Below, piece by piece: positions 6,976 through 16,600 of a DNA stretch of 64,000 nucleotides. Position 1 is the first letter of the stretch. The number at the start of each line of letters is the position of its first letter. This stretch comes from Bartonella sp. M0177 (GTDB taxonomy: Bacteria; Pseudomonadota; Alphaproteobacteria; Rhizobiales; Rhizobiaceae): the NCBI RefSeq assembly GCF_016102285.1, contig NZ_JACFOY010000001.1:2046001-2110000 (forward strand), read 5' to 3'. The position numbers and the translations under genes are program-made. The notes under the pieces were generated by a model that saw only the letters and a program-made list of their open reading frames with translations, was not told the origin of the DNA and made no database searches.

Positions 6976-9495
6976 TCAGCCCCTCGCCTGATTATCATTG
7001 GGAGCACTTGCGGTAGCAAAAGCGGTTCGGTCGAGACCGAGCATCTCGTCCTTCGAGCCGTCTCTGACAATGCGGCCATTGTCGATAACGATGATGCGGT
7101 CAACGAGCTTCAAAACCGGATAGCGGTGGGTTGCCACAATGAATGTCTTATTGCCAATCCAGGATTTCATGCGTTCAAGAACTGCAACCTCTGTTGCTTC
7201 ATCAAGCGAAGCAGTCGGTTCGTCAAGCAACATAATATGTGGCGAGCGTAGAAATAAACGGGCAAGCATCAATGTCTGTTTTTGCCCGCCAGAGAGGCCA
7301 ACCCCGCTTTCGCGTAATTTGAGATCAAGCCCGTGCGGCTGGTTGAGCAACAACTGGTCGGCACAGGAAAGATGCATAGCTTTCAAAATATCTTCGTCTG
7401 TTGCCAAAGGATTGGCCGCCAGAAGATTATCCCGCAATGAGCCGTAAAACAGACTGGACTCCTGAAACATTGCCCCGACATCCCGCCTTATATCGGCAAT
7501 GTCGATCATCCCGATCGGGGTATCATCAAGGAGAACACGTCCCTGAACAGATGCCGAAAGGCCGGCAAAGAGGCGAAGAAGCGTTGATTTTCCAGCCCCC
7601 ACACGCCCGAGGATCGCTATTTTTTCTCCCGGTTTTATATGAAGACGCGGTATGATCAGAGCCGGTTTTTCTTGCGGCCCGTAAAGATAGACCAAATCCT
7701 GCAAGTCGTATTTTCCCCGCAAGACAGGTTTATGATAATAGTCTTTGTCGCTGTCGTGATCGACCGGCAAAGTGAGTAAACCATCAAGCCCTTTTTTCCC
7801 CACACGGGCATTTTGTAATTTGCTCAAAATTGCCGGTATCTGTGAAAGAGGTGCAATTGTCCGGCTTGTGAGAATGGAACAGGCAAGAACCGCACCGAAA
7901 GACAATTTGGCGTCGAGTATGCCGTAAACGCCCGCAATAACCACACCGACATAGGCAATTTGCTGCATCGTTTGTGAAAAATTCATCAGCATGGAAGCAA
8001 TTTCACGCTGTTTCAGGCTGATATTGCCGCTTACTTTATTGACCTCACCCCATAAACGGCGAAAACGCGGTTCTGCCTGAAGCAATTTGATATCTTCGGC
8101 ACGATAAATCGACTCCATCAAAATAGCATTGCGCATGGCGGATTCTTCCAACCCTTGATTGGAAAGTTTCGCAAGCGGGATCTGGGCAAAAATTCCAGGC
8201 AGTACAATGAAAGGAATAGCCGCAATGGGAACAAACACGACATAGCTGCCGATGAGCCAGATAATGAAGAGAAATGATACAACAAAAGGAAGGTCGATGA
8301 GCACACCCAGCGTTGTCGAAGTTAAAAGTTCCCGCATCTGGTCAAGATCGCGCAATTGCGAAATCAAGGTTCCCGGAGACCGCGGTCTTGCATCATTGCG
8401 AATATTCAAAACACGCGCGTAAAACATAGCCGACAATTTGAGATCGGCCTGTTTGCCGAAATGGTCGGTCACGGCTACACGTGTTGTCTTCAAAATGAAT
8501 TCGAGAAGCAAGGCCAAGGCCACACCGGAAGCCAGAACCCACAATGTATTGGTCGACCTTCCCGGCACAACGCGATCCCAAACCTGCATAGCAAACAAGG
8601 ATGTTCCGATTGCAAGCAAATTACCGACGAGCGAACCGAGACCCAATTGCAGAAATATCGGCCAATTGGCCACAAATAACCCTTTGAACCATGATTTTGG
8701 TTTTTTTTGCAGATATTCGTCAAGCCGGTCGTCATGGGCACTCAAATGGCGTTCGAGAACGAGAAGCTTTATCTTTTGTTTGCCATGTGTGAGCGTATCA
8801 AAAGCAATGCGTTTTCTGAAAACATTGTTGTCGATAACAAAATCGACAATACCGGATGCCCCCTCTTTGGCCGTGAGCAAACCGAGCTCGCCATCAATTT
8901 GAAGAATAGCGGGCATCAGAACCGAAGAAATTGCTGTTGGCTCGACTTCGACAAATGTTGCAGCCAAACCACAGCTAAGGGCAATATCGATAATTGTTTC
9001 GTCTTTTTGTGCACCACCACTCCATTTTGAAGCATTCCGTACAAGTTCGTTCGAAACCGGTATATTGAGTTGGCGGGCAGCAAGCAGCAGCACATCGACC
9101 CATTTCCCCATGAACAAGACACTGTTTCTGTTTTCATTATTTTTGCGGGCAGAATTTGCGGCCTTTCTTTGTTTTTGCGATGTATCGCGTTCCGCATGGG
9201 ATGGCTTCGGGCCTTTATTCCTGCCTTCATCTTTGGCTTTGAGAGCTTCGCCAGCACCATTCAATTTCTGCTGTTTTCCGGCATTTTCAGCCGATATTTT
9301 TCCGCTATTTTCGAGCGGTGTCCCATATAGTTCGCGGCGTCCGTTTTCGAGTTTGTCATTGATTGCAGCTTGCGCCGACCTTCCGTTTGCAATTGTGTTT
9401 TTCTCTTCGTCATTTTCTTCGTCGGCGGACGAAAACGCATTTGTTCCACGAGGAGTAAAAGCAAATTTACCGGTGAAATGATCGAAACTTGTCAT
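6976..9495 (-). CDS. Type I secretion ABC transporter with C39-like domain (LapB/BapB-like)
   Basis: I place the start at the ATG at 9495 (MTSFDHFTGKF, 839 residues). It has GAGAG upstream and lies ten bases past the TolC-like stop; a longer frame would run deep into that gene. Residues ~15-125 are an unusual charged, Lys/Asn/Glu-rich extension. About 129-270 is a C39-peptidase-like domain without a catalytic Cys in the expected place, as in LapB exporters that do not cleave their substrate. About 310-600 is the membrane domain. The ATPase follows: Walker A GRVGAGKST near 629, signature LSGGQKQ near 736, Walker B IMLLDEPTAS near 755, and the H-loop His. It should energise export of the 6069-residue adhesin. 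The N-terminal extension is longer than usual. Confidence 0.93.
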   Translation of the reverse strand: MTSFDHFTGKFAFTPRGTNAFSSADEENDEEKNTIANGRSAQAAINDKLENGRRELYGTPLENSGKISAENAGKQQKLNGAGEALKAKDEGRNKGPKPSHAERDTSQKQRKAANSARKNNENRNSVLFMGKWVDVLLLAARQLNIPVSNELVRNASKWSGGAQKDETIIDIALSCGLAATFVEVEPTAISSVLMPAILQIDGELGLLTAKEGASGIVDFVIDNNVFRKRIAFDTLTHGKQKIKLLVLERHLSAHDDRLDEYLQKKPKSWFKGLFVANWPIFLQLGLGSLVGNLLAIGTSLFAMQVWDRVVPGRSTNTLWVLASGVALALLLEFILKTTRVAVTDHFGKQADLKLSAMFYARVLNIRNDARPRSPGTLISQLRDLDQMRELLTSTTLGVLIDLPFVVSFLFIIWLIGSYVVFVPIAAIPFIVLPGIFAQIPLAKLSNQGLEESAMRNAILMESIYRAEDIKLLQAEPRFRRLWGEVNKVSGNISLKQREIASMLMNFSQTMQQIAYVGVVIAGVYGILDAKLSFGAVLACSILTSRTIAPLSQIPAILSKLQNARVGKKGLDGLLTLPVDHDSDKDYYHKPVLRGKYDLQDLVYLYGPQEKPALIIPRLHIKPGEKIAILGRVGAGKSTLLRLFAGLSASVQGRVLLDDTPIGMIDIADIRRDVGAMFQESSLFYGSLRDNLLAANPLATDEDILKAMHLSCADQLLLNQPHGLDLKLRESGVGLSGGQKQTLMLARLFLRSPHIMLLDEPTASLDEATEVAVLERMKSWIGNKTFIVATHRYPVLKLVDRIIVIDNGRIVRDGSKDEMLGLDRTAFATASAPNDNQARG

Positions 9496-9505
9496 GGCAA
9501 AACTC

Positions 9506-10996
9506 TCAACTATGCTCACGCAAACGACTGACCAATTGCCCCACCGCATAATAGGCTTTGATTTTTGCATAGAGGCGATCGGATAAAGCTGTAATCTGGT
9601 CACTTTCAGCAACGAACGCATCACGTTCGGCATTGATGACATCGGTTAATGGACGCTTGTTCAACGTATATTGCTGCCAATAGAGATCGCGCGAAGAAAG
9701 CGATAAATTCATCATCTGGCGGGCATTATCCATACGCTCGGTGGCTCCCCTTTCTTCCGTTTCAGCCGCACCTCTGGTTGTGCGCGATACAAGCTTTTCG
9801 TTTTCGGCTGCCTGACGGGCAGCCCGCAATTCTGCTTCGGCCGCTTCTATCTGGTATTTTTCGCGCTTTCCGGAAGAAAATTGTCCACTCAATTGCAGGC
9901 CGACAAAAGTGCTATCATTCGTCGCATTCCGCTGTCCGGTAGCGCCGGACTGGCTCACGCCGAGACTGACTGCGGGAAACCGTTCGGCCTTGGCCAAACG
10001 TAGCCGCTGTTGGGATGCTTTGACTTCCGCCTCTGCGGCAAGCACTGCCGGCGTATGGTCAATGTCGTTTTCGCCATTGCTCAGACTGTCCATAAAGCGC
10101 GTTGTTTCTGCAAGAGTTTTCACTTTTTGCGGACGGAAACCGGTAATTTGCGAAAATTTTCCGGCTGCCACATCAAAGCGCGTTGTTGCCTGTAAAAGAT
10201 CGGACTTTGCCCGTTGCATCCCGACCTCCGCCTGATTGAGATCGGAGGCATCCGACAGGCCGGCACGCACGCGTTGGCTAATCTTGTTATGGGTATCACT
10301 CAAAAGGCGTGTTTCACGTTCTGCTGCTCCGATCAATTCCTGTGCGGCAGAAAGTTCAACGAAAATATTGGCAATATTCTGAGCCACATCTTCCATTGTA
10401 CTATTCAATTGATGGGTCTGTTTTTCGTTTGTGGCCTGGGCTGCACCTATGCGACTTGACGTTCTGCCAAAATCGTAGATGAGTTGCGAAGCGCCAACAG
10501 TGCCGCGCACATTGCCGGCATCATTATTATTGTTACCGGAATTATAATAACGGTTATAACCGGGATTGAGGCTATATTGGAAGGTCGGATACCAGGCCGC
10601 CTTTTCAATGGCAATTTGCGCTTTGCTTTGCGCAACAATTGCATTTGCCCTTCCGATATCCGGATGACGGGCCAAAGCAATACCGACAGCATCTTTCATG
10701 CCTATCCGGTCAGTCGAAATTGTTGTCACAGCATCATCGGCCTTTGTCGATGATGGCACATGTGGCAAGTTCCGATTGTCGGAACCCGATTCCTTATAAC
10801 CTGTTTTTTGCGCCTTTTGATAATCGGTGAGAGGTGCTGTTCCTGCTCCCTGATGACGCACAATACGGGATTGGTGAGAACGCGGTGTCGTGCAACCGGC
10901 AACAGCAATCAACACAAAACATAAAAGAGCACTGCTTGCCAAAGCCATTTTCCGCTGCACACCGGAATGATGATCGTGATAGAGGCTAACCGGCAT
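9506..10996 (-). CDS. TolC-family outer-membrane efflux lipoprotein of the adhesin secretion system
   Basis: The preferred start is the ATG at 10996 (MPVSLYHDHH, 496 residues), preceded by AAGGGGGG. It overlaps the end of the halogenase-like gene by eleven bases, implying translational coupling. A hydrophobic stretch (LASSALLCFVLIAVAGC) ends in a lipobox-like VAGC, so the mature protein is probably lipid-anchored; a shorter start at MALASSALL is possible. The body shows two TolC-type halves of long helices, beginning GMKDAVGIALARHPDI and with LIYDFGRTSSRIGAA, and a C-terminus with PLTDVINAERDAF. Outer-membrane duct for the type I system (LapE/BapD role), directly followed by the ABC and HlyD genes. 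Confidence 0.9.
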   Translation of the reverse strand: MPVSLYHDHHSGVQRKMALASSALLCFVLIAVAGCTTPRSHQSRIVRHQGAGTAPLTDYQKAQKTGYKESGSDNRNLPHVPSSTKADDAVTTISTDRIGMKDAVGIALARHPDIGRANAIVAQSKAQIAIEKAAWYPTFQYSLNPGYNRYYNSGNNNNDAGNVRGTVGASQLIYDFGRTSSRIGAAQATNEKQTHQLNSTMEDVAQNIANIFVELSAAQELIGAAERETRLLSDTHNKISQRVRAGLSDASDLNQAEVGMQRAKSDLLQATTRFDVAAGKFSQITGFRPQKVKTLAETTRFMDSLSNGENDIDHTPAVLAAEAEVKASQQRLRLAKAERFPAVSLGVSQSGATGQRNATNDSTFVGLQLSGQFSSGKREKYQIEAAEAELRAARQAAENEKLVSRTTRGAAETEERGATERMDNARQMMNLSLSSRDLYWQQYTLNKRPLTDVINAERDAFVAESDQITALSDRLYAKIKAYYAVGQLVSRLREHS

Positions 10997-12851
10997 GAAC
11001 ACCCCCCTTTTCCTGTTCCGTTTGCGCTTGAGAAAACCGTGCATGATTGGCAAATTGGAACTGGTAACCGACCGGTTGCCGATTTTGTCCGCCCACTTCA
11101 TTTCCCTCACCCTCATGAAGCGGCTCCTGCCCGAAAGAGTGTCCGAAAACAGGCGGCAAGTTTTTCTGTGCGTTTAATTTACTTTGTGCACTTGACCCGT
11201 TTTGCGGGCTTAATTTGCTTTGTGCACACAAGTTACTTTCTGCCCCCAATTCATTTTGTGCCCCTAATTCATTTTGTGCATTGCCGCGTGTTAAAACGCC
11301 CCGTCCATAATGTTCCATTTTGTCGCGGATATTGGGAGGAAGTCCCTCAAGCTCGTTCAAAGCAGCGGCTTTACTCACAATTCCAAGTGAAGACGCAATA
11401 AAAAGCCAATCCAGCACATGATATAAAGGAGGAAAACCGGCGCCATAATTTTCAAAATCAATGACGCGCGGCAAGCGTTCGGCAAAACAGGCAAGCATTT
11501 CCTGATAGTGTGAAGAACGCCGTGCCGATGCAGCATCGCGCCAGAACTCTGTGTCGCGTCGCCTGCCATCGAAATGCATCCTTAAAAAATCGGCATTGGC
11601 TTTGAAAGCCCCGTCATTGGATTTGTTGTAATCTTCAATAATATGCTCGCCAATAACGCCGTTACATTCCAATAATATGCGTTCCAGTCGGGCAATTTGG
11701 TGAATTGTGGTTTCTGTAGCACTTGCTTGCAAAGGGCCGAGATATCCCGAGGAAACACCGATGGCGATAGTATTTCCCATCCATGCTTTTTCAAAATTTC
11801 CCGGATCGAATGTAATGACCGGCCGTGCTGCGACAGGTGATCCGAAAAGCAATTCCACCTCTCTTTTCGCGCGTAACCAGTCGGTATGATTATTTGAAAA
11901 AACATGAATTCCGCTATAATTGTCGCTTAACGGTATCCGGCAGATATATCCGGCCGGAGTTGCAAAATATTCGCTAACAAGGTCAACTCTAGCCCCGTTA
12001 TTTGCAAGCCTGAAATCAATTGCGCTATTGGGGAGCAGACTATCGGAAGAAGAATGCCATCTTCCATTCAGTTTTTGCCCGACGAGCAAATGTCTGAGAC
12101 CTGAAGCGTCGATAACGAAATCGACATTGAAAATATCTCCGCCAGAAAGTTTGAGGGCATCTACATGACCATCCGGAGAAATCTCGAAGTCGATGACTTT
12201 TCTGGCGAATGCACGGATCTTCCGTTCCATGCCGATTTTTTTGAGATAGTCGACAACCAGACGACAATCAAAATGCAAGGTAGGTTCCACACCGCTTCTA
12301 TGTGTATTGAAAACCGCATTGGCTTCAAGCCGGTTAGCCTTCTGTTCAATCAATGCGAAAGCCGGAAAAATTGTTTCGAGAGGAACGCCCAAAGCAATGG
12401 CAGTGGCAAGATAAGGCCAAAAACCGTAGAGGGAAAAATCAAGTTCTTCAAGATGATCGTTCATGCCCGGATGAAGATTGTAGAAAATGTCGCTCGCACT
12501 GCCATTGCGGAAACCGCGAAAGGCATTGCCCATCTTGAATGTCGGCTTTGTCGTTTGGACAAAATGCTGAAGATCAATATTCAAGCGACGAACCATTGCG
12601 ATAAAATGGTGAAGCCCGCCTTCGCCGCCTTTGAAACAGGGTAAATTCGGGTCCTCAAAAACGGCAATATCAACATTGGCACTGAATACGCGCCGCAACA
12701 TCAGAGCGGAGAGCCAGCCGGATAGCCCCCCACCGATTATTGCAATTTTTTTCACGCGTCTCACATCCAGCACTTTTTCTCTCCACGCTATAAAGCGATT
12801 GTTGAAGACCCGAGCTTGGTTTCGGAAAAGATGGCGAAGTTGATCCGCCAT
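10986..12851 (-). CDS. Flavin-dependent halogenase-like oxidoreductase within the adhesin operon
   Basis: About 621 residues; ATG at 12851 (a TTG lies one codon earlier), nine bases after the adhesin stop. A ~38-residue extension precedes the FAD-binding GGGLSGWLSALML. Family landmarks align by eye with RebH/PrnA: GGEGGLHHF for the GVGEATIP loop, PTFK for the segment with the catalytic Lys (K79), and DASGLRHLL for DCSGFRGLL. Two hallmarks are altered. The WxWxIP motif reads YICRIP, and the PLEST segment with the catalytic Glu and chloride site reads PLQAS. I therefore call it halogenase-like; true halogenation is doubtful. The C-terminal tail (about 520-565) is seven degenerate hexapeptides such as NAQNEL and GAQNEL, then a disordered His/Gln-rich end. 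The position suggests adhesin modification, but that is inference. Confidence 0.8.
   Translation of the reverse strand: MADQLRHLFRNQARVFNNRFIAWREKVLDVRRVKKIAIIGGGLSGWLSALMLRRVFSANVDIAVFEDPNLPCFKGGEGGLHHFIAMVRRLNIDLQHFVQTTKPTFKMGNAFRGFRNGSASDIFYNLHPGMNDHLEELDFSLYGFWPYLATAIALGVPLETIFPAFALIEQKANRLEANAVFNTHRSGVEPTLHFDCRLVVDYLKKIGMERKIRAFARKVIDFEISPDGHVDALKLSGGDIFNVDFVIDASGLRHLLVGQKLNGRWHSSSDSLLPNSAIDFRLANNGARVDLVSEYFATPAGYICRIPLSDNYSGIHVFSNNHTDWLRAKREVELLFGSPVAARPVITFDPGNFEKAWMGNTIAIGVSSGYLGPLQASATETTIHQIARLERILLECNGVIGEHIIEDYNKSNDGAFKANADFLRMHFDGRRRDTEFWRDAASARRSSHYQEMLACFAERLPRVIDFENYGAGFPPLYHVLDWLFIASSLGIVSKAAALNELEGLPPNIRDKMEHYGRGVLTRGNAQNELGAQNELGAESNLCAQSKLSPQNGSSAQSKLNAQKNLPPVFGHSFGQEPLHEGEGNEVGGQNRQPVGYQFQFANHARFSQAQTEQEKGGVHAG
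11160..11290 (-). repeat. 18-bp in-frame tandem repeat in the halogenase-like gene tail
   Basis: Seven degenerate 18-base units encode hexapeptides NAQNEL, GAQNEL, GAESNL, CAQSKL, SPQNGS, SAQSKL and NAQKNL. The first two copies are almost identical at DNA level, with ATTCATTTTGTGC repeated on the plus strand. Likely a slippage-prone linker. Confidence 0.75.
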
Positions 12852-12860
12852 CAATGGGGA

Positions 12861-13620
12861 TCATCCGATGATGATCTGGTGGTTTGCCAACAATGTTTCG
12901 AGATCGGTATCAACACCATTCAAAGTCAGAAGGTCGGTCGACTGGAAGGCGTTCCCCTTGCCATCACGGTCAATACTCAAAATCGTATTGCCGTTTTCGA
13001 CACGGGTTGAAAGGAAGTCCTTGATATTATCACCCCAGTCGATCTGGGCTTTGCCGTTGTTGTCAAAATGGGCAGCGCCATCGGCATCGGCACGGTAGCC
13101 TTGCAACAGGTCGGCGACATCAATGCGGTCGGCATCGGCATCAATCTTGGTTTTGTCGGCATCGATATAGGTACCAACCTTGAAGCCATAGACTGTGTCA
13201 TGGCCGTTGCCACCGGTTGCATCATCCTGCTGGAGGAGGCGATAAAGCAGAAGATCATGACCACCCGCTTCAAGGTGATAGGTGTCGTCACCACCACGAC
13301 CATCAAAGAAATTGTCGCCTTTACTACCGGTGAAGGTATCGTTGAATTTACTGCCGTAAATACCTTCAATGTCATTGAACTTGGCGTTGTTGAAGCCCGT
13401 CGACTGATAGCCGCTATTACTCAAATCAACGGTGACACCGACAGTCGATTTGCCAAAATCTACAATGTCTTCACCACCACTTGCCTGCCAATATTTTTCA
13501 CCGGCATCATTCCGCCAGCCACCACCACCGGAATAGCTCTGGCTACCGGCTTCGGCGGTGAAGACATCATTATAACCGGTGCCGACGAGTCCCGGACGAT
13601 AGCCCTGGGTTGCCGGATCA
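12861..13620 (-). other. C-terminal RTX-like and type I secretion signal region of the adhesin
   Basis: Encodes about the last 250 residues: a Gly/Asp-rich stretch with GSKFNDTFTGSKGD and GRGGDDTYH, then DRIDVADLLQGY and LLTLNGVDTDLETLLANHQ. This is the pattern of the T1SS C-terminal target domain of the VC_A0849 subclass. It marks the adhesin as the substrate of the adjacent exporter. Confidence 0.85.
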
Positions 13621-16600
13621 TTGTTTCCCGCACCGGTTGTCACCGTGTCGCCATCCTTATTGGCGTTCAGAATATAGGCATGGTCGGCTTCAACAGCTTT
13701 AAGACCTGTCCACGAGGTGTTGACATTTTCTATCGTATTGTCTTTGCCGTAACCGTTTGCATCTTTCGTATGGGTGTGGGCAATACCGCCAATATCGTTC
13801 GATTGCCCTTCGGTATTGCGCAAGACAACAACCGAATAGGTTTCATTTTCTTTCAAGCCATAGAAATGGACAAGGCCGGTATTATCGGACGCACCAATGC
13901 CTCCTTGCGCATTGATAACCTGCACGGCAACCAGATTACCGGCAGAGTCAAAAAGCTGGACGGTATTGTTATAGAACACATTGGCACCATCCTTGTCGGT
14001 GATGCGAAGATGCAACGACGTTCCATAACCGACCTTGTTTTTGTTCGACAAGATAAGCGATGAATGGGCGTTGTCACGCTGCATGGTGACATCAAGCGCG
14101 CCATCCCAATCATAGTCTACAAGCCCGATACCATAAATGAAGTTAATGCCACTGCCATCAATTGTCCTCGGGTCGACATCGCCGTTGGCACTGGAAAGAC
14201 GGCCACCCTGCGAACCGAAGATATCCCAATTATCCCATTTGACAGAACCATCAAGACCAACGCCGCCATTATGCCAGAGCTTCGTGCTAGCAGCACTCCC
14301 GCCGAAGCCAGGAACCTCCAGAATATCCATTTTGCCATCGTGATCCCAGTCGATAGCAACCGACCAGCGACCGTCAAGGTTGTCGCCCAAGCCAACAGCA
14401 TTACGCAATTGCCCGGTCCCGTCAGCTTTATTATAAAAGATCTGACTTTCCTTGTTGCCATGCCAATTGTGATGATTTTTGGCAAGGAACAGATCCATAT
14501 AACCATCACCATTATAGTCGGCCCATGTCATGGAAATGGTATTTTTATAGTTGTCAGGACCAATTGACTCATCAGTGCCATTACCGAAACTCGGCAATGA
14601 ATCGTCAAAATGCTGGTTGACTGACCAGTTGGTGCCATAAACACCGTTAACAGGGGCAGATTTGCCGCTGTTCAAGAGTGTCATCAATTGATACCAGTTG
14701 TTTGCATAGCCGGAAACGCCTGTCGTATCATTAATCCTCCCGTTACCGGCAAAATCGATCGTCCCGTTATTATCAAGGTCGATTGCCGACACATGGTGAT
14801 CGGTCATAAAATTGCTCGTGAGTGCGGACTGGTTACCGCCGAATTGCCGCCCCATACCGATAAACTGGTTACCGTTCAGGCTTGACGAAGTCGCTCCCTT
14901 GTTCAAGAAGATAGAGCCGGAATCCGCGCCGGAATCGCCCTGAATGACATCGAGATACCCGTCACCATTCATATCGAAAGTAGCAATGCCGCCGAGGTGG
15001 TTTTCAATAGAAGCCCCATTGAACATGTCGCCATATTTCACATCGACATAATTCCATTGATTGTCTCCCGTACCGACATAGGCAGCGGTTGTAAACCAGG
15101 AATAGGAGGTTTTCGTGGACCATACATCAATGTAACCATCATGGTTGTAATCGGCCATAGTATAGGAACCGAACAAAACATTTTCCGGCCCCCATCCCCA
15201 AACATCAACCGTCCCGTTATTAATTCCTGTCTGATAATTCAAATAGTGGGCTTCGGCCTTGCCGTTACTGTTGAAAACCCAGACATTCGAATTGGAAATA
15301 ACCTGCCACTCGCCATTATTGTTGAGAGCGACAGCCTGCGTATAACTTAAATCTCCACTACCTCTTAGAGTATTGTTGTTTGAAATTCCATAATCGGGAA
15401 CATTTGCAGCGCCGGTTGTGTCAACGCGCACTTCGACATCATGCGCTTCGCCGACATAACCGGATTTCGAAACAATCGCCGTTGTGAAGATATAGCTGTG
15501 GCGGTCGGTCAAGCTGCCATCAGGCAGTTTGAAACTGAATGTACCATCCGGTTTGATCTGGCTTTTGTCGACATAGCCCAACAGCACGTGATCGCGATAA
15601 ATGCCGATTTTCGCGCCATCTTCAAGATCGGCAAGATTGCCGCTGATTTTACCCTTCAGAACGGGATTTGTAACATCGACATATTCACCATTCTGGAAGA
15701 CTTTGCCGCCTTTACCGGTAAAGCCCGTAAATTCGGAATGTTGAGTTGAGCCATCAGTATCAATAACAACAGTTTTTGCCGACTTGTCGGTTGCATCATC
15801 ATCATAAATGCCGGTACTCGAAATAACGCGCGTCTTGATGACATAAGTTCCGTCAGCAAGGGCAGGCTTGTTTCGCCAATCAAGTTCCCACTTTCCATTG
15901 GCCGAATTATAGGTAAGGTCGTACCATTGATTATTGATGAGGGCTTGAACCTTGTCGGTATCCTTTAGCGTTCCATCCACTTTGAAGCTGAAGAGGAGTG
16001 TATTATCCTGTGTTGTGAAGTCGCTGCTCTCGAACCCCGTATCGTCAGTAATACTGTCGAGTGTTGCCTTGGCGCCGGGAACCGTTTTATCGACAATAAA
16101 TGAATGCGCTTCTGATGCCGGTCCTTCATTGCCGGCAGCATCCACCGGACGGGCTGTCAGCGAGTGTGAACCATTGGCAAGCTTGGCATCGGAGTTTCTG
16201 TTACCCGCTTCCCAGAACCATGTATGATCGCTATCCACATCCACTTCGGCAATTAATTTATTATTGTCATAAATGCGCACTTTCTTCGCGTCACTTGGTG
16301 CCGTTCCGCTGAAGATCGGGCTATCATCATTGGTGTGATCATTTTGATTGACAGTAATAATGGCCGGGCCTTCTTCACCATTGGCACTATTCGGCAAAAC
16401 ATTATCCTGAACAGTCTCGCCGGTTATCTGCTCGGGCGCGGTAATGTCGACCGTAACAACATATTCGTTTGAAACGCCGCTGGTCTTTCCCTCGGCATTT
16501 TGCGAAACGGCCGTAAACTTGTGGTCATTTTCGGTGAGCATTGCTCCGGTTGTATAAGACCAGTTGCCGTTGCCATCGGCATAAACGCGGCCAAGTTCCT

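Noticed and set aside
9506-11117. Extended N-terminus of the TolC-like protein (start at 11116)
   Set aside because: It would run 40 codons into the halogenase-like gene, whereas the ATG at 10996 has a strong ribosome-binding site and leads straight into a lipoprotein signal.
12165-12644. 159-codon plus-strand frame opposite the halogenase-like gene
   Set aside because: Antisense shadow; the minus strand carries clear FAD-binding motifs.
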